Part shown: piece by piece, positions 17,452-21,337 of the stretch | Layout of the letters: each line of letters opens with the position of its first letter | How positions within the stretch are numbered: position 1 is the first letter of the stretch | Assembly (NCBI GenBank): GCA_002347565.1 | Contig: DDXR01000070.1 | Location: 1 to 21,337 of the forward strand | Direction: 5' to 3' | DNA from: a bacterium UBP2_UBA2255 | Lineage (GTDB): Bacteria; Edwardsbacteria; AC1; EtOH8 | DNA length: 21,337 nt | Notes under the pieces: model-generated | Database searches by the model: none | Seen by the model: only the letters and a program-made list of their open reading frames with translations | What the model was told of the DNA's origin: nothing | Translations under genes and position numbers: made by a program

Positions 17452-20250
17452 ATGGAACAAGAATTAAAAGAGCTTCAGAAGTACTTGTTTAGCGAAAGCA
17501 AGGAATCCGCGAAAGATCATCTGGCGTTCCCGCTTTTCAAGAAACTATTCGGAAGCAAGTTCTGCAAGCAGACCGAAGCCGAGCGGGCTGATATTTACAT
17601 CGAAGGCCAGCTTGTCGTAGAATTAAAATCAAAAAGCGACGACTTTGTTTCAGGCTTTTATCAGGCTTTGCACTACGGCAAGCTTGATTTAAGCTTTTCT
17701 TCTATCTGCGTGATCGCCCATAAGTTCATAGCTGTGTGGAAGGTGAAGGATATTCCAGCGTTCGCCAAGAAATTGTATGTCGAATCAGACGCTCAGAAGC
17801 CACCCAACGAGATAGGCAGGATCAACGCCAATAAAACCAGCAAAGCTCAGCGTGTCGAGATTATTCGCGCTGCGGTATTCAGTATTTTGCCAGGCGACAT
17901 AGAAGGTTTGTTCGCGAAACAGGACATCCTGACAGAACTGCGCGAATTCGTTTCTGTATTAAAGAACCTGGACAAGAACCGGATACAGATCGGCCCCCAT
18001 AATTTCATAGACAAGATCAAGCTATTGGGTAAGTATTTCAACCGGCCGATGGACCCGATCCATTGCTTCTATGCCATGGTAGGTTATTGGTCGCCAACAT
18101 CAATAATCAGCATGGATGAAGCCGAGGAAACCGTCAATCTGGTCGATAATATGACCAGTAAACATAGCGAGGACATCAAGGTAAAGCCTGGAATGGAGCT
18201 GGAGTTCAAGAAGTTCGTCGAGAACCATTACATATTCACCAACGAAGGCTCCGGCCTGACAGCAGATTACTACTTTAGCCGGTTCGATGAAGTTATTTCG
18301 AAGCTGAACCCTGAATATGCCCGGCAGCACGGCATATTCTTCACCGATAACAACCTCAGCAAGTTCGCGCTGTGGTTTGTCCATGAGTACTACGAAAACA
18401 AACTGAGCGATAAGTACATCGTTTTAGATCCCGCTGGCGGCTCGGGCAACTTAGTCACCAGCTGGCGCGGGCACTTGAAGCACAAGATCGTCTCAGAATT
18501 AGAACCGGATTTGCTTAAGACCATTGAACGGCGGATGAAGCTTGACCCCGAGCACGTGCAGGCGGGATTTACGATAGTACCCAAAACCACCGAAAGCGTC
18601 GGCCTGAATTTCCTGGACAAGAACGCCGAGGTCTACTTGTCCCATCTTATGCAGGAACTGGACAAAAAGAACCTGAAATTGGACAAGCCGCTGGCATTCC
18701 TTCTTAACCCACCGTACAAGAATACTGACGAAAACGAAACGAAAAGAGAAGGGGCACGGGCGAACTACGCTATACACCAAAGCATACTTGACCTAACTGG
18801 TAATGACGCCGGAAATGAGCGTTACCTGGCGTTCCTGGGGCAGATCATCAACATTGCCCGGACCCAGATGGGCGACCTGGAATTGCAGCAGCTTGAAATG
18901 GGCGATGTGCAATTGCCGAAGCAGCTGGACCCGAAGAAAGTGGAAACCCCGCTTCTTATGATCTTCACGCCGACCTCGTGGCTGATACCGCGCCCAACTT
19001 ATATACCTTTCAGGGATAAGTTCGATAAATATTTTAAATACGAAATGGGATTTATTATAACTGGATACGAATTCTTTAAAATAAAAGGCAGATTCCCTAT
19101 TGCATTTACAATATGGCGATATAATTATAATGAAAAGGTGAATAAGAATAATGTTATCGTTAAGGATCTCACTTACTTAACAAATGATGACTTGAAAAAA
19201 ATTAACTGGTATGCAAGCTTAGAGAAAATCTATGATATTATTAAGGATCTATTGAAGAATGCCAAAATGGTTAAGCTAGATAATTCTAGAGGTGATATTA
19301 AAGATTACATACCTTACTTCATTGATGAAAATGGGTTAAAGGTTCAGCAAAAAAGGCTAAACATATATAGAAATGAAACAAGGTGCGAAGCTAATAGCGC
19401 GATAAAAAGTGGATTTCCTAAAAAGGACATACGACACAGTACTTTAAAAGTGCCTTATGGCTATGCCAATGGTGAATATGTCGCCTTCATGGATGATGGA
19501 ACACCTGTTCGTATACATAAGGATACACAAAGCAGGGTTACAAACCGACCCAATAGAATATGGTTCTACCTTGATAATAGAATGATATCTATAAATTTAC
19601 TTAAAATATTCAACGGTCCTGCGGACAATCGAAGTTTCTGTGCGTTAGATATTTCTTCTGCACGATACACTTTCGCATGGTATGCAATTGGTAAAGCAAT
19701 AAATGGTAGATATCCACTTTGGGCGAACCAATATAATCTATGGTTTCCAAATATTACCGACAACAAGGGGAATTATTTCTACTCATTATGCTTTGCTTTT
19801 GCTTTAGCAGAGAACCGCTGTGTGGTTACCAAGTTTGAAAAGGACAATCCGGTGACAGGTGCGCCGGAAGTGTTCGTTGATAATCCAATGTGCCCGGCCA
19901 ACCCGGAGTCTTTCTGGTCAACCACGCTGGATAGCGAGATACTTGCCCGGCCCAAGCTGGCGCTGGAGCTGGTCGATCTCGTAAAAAAGCTATACACTAC
20001 TTGGAACACGAAATACTGCAAAGGCCAGTGGATCAAGGCCCATGAGCTGCACGATGAGTCCTATTTCAAGTATTTCGACTATGCGCCGTTTCTAACACCA
20101 CATTCGGGCTTGATTCAGATACGCAAGTATGCCGAACTGAAGAGCTGCGACGACCTGAATGAACTGTTCGGGAAGATCAGTGAGAAGGCCAAAGAGGTGA
20201 AAGAGGGAATCTACCGGTTGTTGGTGGAAGAGTTTAAATATTTTCAATGA
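17452..20250 (+). CDS. Single-chain (type IIG-like) restriction-modification protein: PD-(D/E)xK nuclease plus N6-adenine methylase
   Basis: A 932-aa protein that likely cuts foreign DNA and methylates adenine at the same target. The N-terminal nuclease carries D47, then E57-L58-K59, a PD-(D/E)xK pattern. A helical linker leads to the methylase: motif X-like GIFFTDNNLSKFALWF near 297-312, motif I DPAGGSG at 326-332, and catalytic motif IV NPPY at 419-422. This X-I-IV order is gamma-class. The remainder, especially about 520-786, should hold the target-recognition domain, so no separate specificity subunit is needed; none is seen. That stretch is far more AT-rich than the rest of the gene. A defence methylase from another system (BREX or DISARM type) is less likely given the size and the N-terminal nuclease. 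The next gene follows after 13 bp. Confidence 0.82.
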   Translation: MEQELKELQKYLFSESKESAKDHLAFPLFKKLFGSKFCKQTEAERADIYIEGQLVVELKSKSDDFVSGFYQALHYGKLDLSFSSICVIAHKFIAVWKVKDIPAFAKKLYVESDAQKPPNEIGRINANKTSKAQRVEIIRAAVFSILPGDIEGLFAKQDILTELREFVSVLKNLDKNRIQIGPHNFIDKIKLLGKYFNRPMDPIHCFYAMVGYWSPTSIISMDEAEETVNLVDNMTSKHSEDIKVKPGMELEFKKFVENHYIFTNEGSGLTADYYFSRFDEVISKLNPEYARQHGIFFTDNNLSKFALWFVHEYYENKLSDKYIVLDPAGGSGNLVTSWRGHLKHKIVSELEPDLLKTIERRMKLDPEHVQAGFTIVPKTTESVGLNFLDKNAEVYLSHLMQELDKKNLKLDKPLAFLLNPPYKNTDENETKREGARANYAIHQSILDLTGNDAGNERYLAFLGQIINIARTQMGDLELQQLEMGDVQLPKQLDPKKVETPLLMIFTPTSWLIPRPTYIPFRDKFDKYFKYEMGFIITGYEFFKIKGRFPIAFTIWRYNYNEKVNKNNVIVKDLTYLTNDDLKKINWYASLEKIYDIIKDLLKNAKMVKLDNSRGDIKDYIPYFIDENGLKVQQKRLNIYRNETRCEANSAIKSGFPKKDIRHSTLKVPYGYANGEYVAFMDDGTPVRIHKDTQSRVTNRPNRIWFYLDNRMISINLLKIFNGPADNRSFCALDISSARYTFAWYAIGKAINGRYPLWANQYNLWFPNITDNKGNYFYSLCFAFALAENRCVVTKFEKDNPVTGAPEVFVDNPMCPANPESFWSTTLDSEILARPKLALELVDLVKKLYTTWNTKYCKGQWIKAHELHDESYFKYFDYAPFLTPHSGLIQIRKYAELKSCDDLNELFGKISEKAKEVKEGIYRLLVEEFKYFQ
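19010..19810 (+). other. AT-rich block inside the R-M gene matching the predicted target-recognition domain
   Basis: Counted G+C is 13/60 at 19021-19080 and 16/60 at 19561-19620, against 32/60 at 18841-18900 and 34/60 at 19861-19920 in the same gene. The encoded residues, about 520-786, are rich in Lys, Asn, Ile and Tyr, unlike both flanks. The reading frame is intact. The position is where type IIG-like enzymes usually carry target recognition. Confidence 0.75.
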
Positions 20251-20263
20251 GGAGGCAACTACC

Positions 20264-20902
20264 ATGGACGAAAAAAAGAAAATAGACTGGCCGCAGTGGG
20301 CAGTAGCTTTTGGTACATTATTGCTTGCAGTGGCTACATTTTGGATTGTATTACAGAATTCTAGTAATATAACCCTAACTAGACGAATAACACAAAATGC
20401 CGAAAGCGAAGCATATATGAAATGGCGACCAGATATATTTATGGAATTAGTTTTAGAAGATAATACCAATAAAAAGAACAATGAAAGGAAAGAAGGTCAA
20501 ACTATTTTACAGAAAGCACAAGCAGGCGAATTGCAAGACTTCACGGTTGTATGTGCAGTTAAATGGGGTAATGCTGGCGGAAGTCCAGCGTTGAGCATTA
20601 CTAGAAATCCTGTTGTCAACAAAATTAAACAACCAATTGCAGATACTATGTCGTTCAGGTCAATGGTTGGTTTTTCACTATGGCCAACGCAACGACAGTA
20701 CGATGAACTACAGTTTACCATAGATAATCATGCACCAACTGATGTATTGTATTTGCATATACCTACATGGTATAAAGATCGAAAAGGGAACGAGTATTGG
20801 TTTGAAACAGTTTTTTGTTATAGATTTGAAAAAGGCAAATTAGTACGATGGAATATACTAGACGGTGTCTACGAAGGTATAGTAAGAAAAGAAGCACAAT
20901 AA
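20264..20902 (+). CDS. Membrane-anchored protein of unknown function in the R-M operon
   Basis: A 212-aa protein I do not recognise. A charged N-terminus (MDEKKKIDWPQ) leads into one hydrophobic segment at about residues 11-30 (QWAVAFGTLLLAVATFWIVL), then a polar stretch with ITLTRRITQNAESEAYMKWRPDI. The remainder (about 60-212) is a soluble, mixed region, probably beta-rich, which by the charge distribution should lie in the cytoplasm. There is no catalytic motif. GGAGG at 20251-20255 sits 8 nt before the ATG, and the gene follows the R-M gene after 13 bp, so they share a transcript. Proteins with one N-terminal helix and an unknown domain are common beside restriction genes, which suggests but does not prove a defence-linked role. 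The gene is strongly AT-rich. Confidence 0.8.
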   Translation: MDEKKKIDWPQWAVAFGTLLLAVATFWIVLQNSSNITLTRRITQNAESEAYMKWRPDIFMELVLEDNTNKKNNERKEGQTILQKAQAGELQDFTVVCAVKWGNAGGSPALSITRNPVVNKIKQPIADTMSFRSMVGFSLWPTQRQYDELQFTIDNHAPTDVLYLHIPTWYKDRKGNEYWFETVFCYRFEKGKLVRWNILDGVYEGIVRKEAQ

Positions 20903-21076
20903 ATGGCAAAGAACCCACCGCCCGGTGACGGGCACAGACATGGCGCTGTCAAGCAGCGCTCGCAGGTACTAAACCCCAAGACCGGCCACTATGTAGAGCG
21001 CAACGCTGGTACGGGCCAGTTCGCCAACGTTAAGAGCGATCACAAACCATTCAAGGGTGTGCGCAAGGAGAAGTGA
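20903..21076 (+). CDS. Small basic conserved-type protein (57 aa)
   Basis: A 57-aa reading frame starting ATG exactly after the TAA of the preceding gene (20900-20902) and ending TGA at 21074-21076. It begins MAKNPPPGDGHRHGAVKQRSQ, contains NPKTGHYVERNAGTGQF and ends KPFKGVRKEK. It is rich in Lys, Arg, Gly and Pro, with no hydrophobic segment and no Cys. From memory it resembles a family of short bacterial hypothetical proteins with the same MAKNPPPG start, NPKTG centre and KPFKGVR end, function unknown; I could not check this. Its base composition is clearly more GC-rich than the gene before it, so the two may differ in origin. No strong ribosome site is visible, so translation may be coupled to the upstream stop. 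A nucleic-acid-binding role would fit its charge but is a guess. Confidence 0.75.
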   Translation: MAKNPPPGDGHRHGAVKQRSQVLNPKTGHYVERNAGTGQFANVKSDHKPFKGVRKEK

Positions 21077-21198
21077 TCAATCCATAACAACGGTTTACGG
21101 GTGTCTTCTATTTTAAACCCACACCACCGCCGTTCCATCCGCTTGCCGGCCTACGATTATTCGGGCGAGGGCGCGTACCCAGCAGTATGTTACCTAAC
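21077..21198. other. Intergenic DNA without a visible gene
   Basis: I see no coding potential, tRNA or clear terminator between the 57-aa gene and the palindrome cluster. An antisense frame here and in the palindromes reads with the PTPSPQGKG-type pattern well known from spurious ORFs over intergenic palindromic repeats. Confidence 0.6.
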
Positions 21199-21330
21199 CC
21201 TGCCCTTCCCCGCAGGGAAGGGTAGGCACTAAGCCCCTTCCCTTGTGGGGAAGGGGTTGGGGTTAGGTCCAATACTGGGCTGCCCCATGGGAAGGGGTTC
21301 AAACTGTCCCTTCCCTTGTGGGAAAGGGAC
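21199..21330. repeat. Cluster of GC-rich palindromic (REP-like) repeats
   Basis: Three related hairpins share CCCTTCCC and GGGAAGGG-type arms. Unit 1 (21199-21226) has CCCTTCCC against GGGAAGGG, extended to 12 pairs with one G-T. Unit 2 (21234-21256) has CCCCTTCCC against GGGAAGGGG around TTGTG. Unit 3 (21306-21330) has GTCCCTTCCC against GGGAAAGGGAC with one bulge. A degenerate half-unit lies at 21283-21298. They belong to the general class of intergenic palindromic repeats; unit 1 just after the operon could also stop transcription, though no T-run follows. The cluster may continue past the window. Confidence 0.85.
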
Positions 21331-21337
21331 GATAGGG

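Noticed and set aside
21108..21302. Antisense 64-aa frame over the palindromes
   Set aside because: It has the PTPSPQGKG-type pattern of spurious ORFs made by intergenic palindromic repeats.

Overview
The window looks like a chromosomal fragment of a Gram-negative (diderm), uncultured-type bacterium. The evidence is a lipoprotein, many signal peptides, several outer-membrane beta-barrel proteins (two of them PorV/PorQ-like), and two secreted proteins ending in FlgD-like / type IX-style C-terminal domains. This combination is typical of Bacteroidota/FCB-related lineages and of several candidate phyla. The very high GC of positions 300-16700 argues against ordinary Bacteroidota. I would not name a phylum from this sequence alone.

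Region 1 (1-250) is a tandem array of three 87-bp units in non-coding DNA. Region 2 (303-16725) is GC-rich with every gene on the + strand. In order it holds a lipoprotein sugar-type solute-binding protein, a 1248-aa secreted protein of Ig-like and OB-fold domains, a PorV-like barrel, a helix-hairpin-helix/beta-barrel fusion, a further barrel, a periplasmic 5'-nucleotidase, a secreted PHP-domain hydrolase, a second PorV-like barrel, a RecJ-like DHH exonuclease and a MalK/UgpC-type ATPase. Spacing is tight, with 4-bp ATGA overlaps joining nucleotidase, PHP protein and barrel, so much of this block is probably co-transcribed. No ABC permease is present. A short AT-rich segment (about 15403-15575) appears to interrupt the 3' end of the recJ-like gene just before the ATPase gene.

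Region 3 (16740-21337) differs sharply in base composition and is probably acquired. It has a hicB-hicA toxin-antitoxin pair with a consensus-like promoter and a perfect 14-bp terminator. A second good promoter follows, driving a 932-aa single-chain restriction-modification protein (PD-(D/E)xK nuclease plus gamma-type N6-adenine methylase). Behind it, in the same apparent operon, are a 212-aa membrane-anchored protein of unknown function and a 57-aa basic protein. The predicted target-recognition part of the R-M protein is far more AT-rich than the rest of the same gene, which suggests exchange of that domain. The window closes with a cluster of GC-rich palindromes (21199-21330).

The most interesting working ideas are: (i) the R-M / membrane-protein / 57-aa-protein module with a swapped recognition domain, next to a toxin-antitoxin pair; and (ii) an envelope cluster in which a DNA-binding-type HhH fold is fused to a barrel and sits with nuclease-type OB folds, a nucleotidase, a PHP hydrolase and a DHH exonuclease, which would fit extracellular nucleic-acid or nucleotide processing. 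The second idea is inference.
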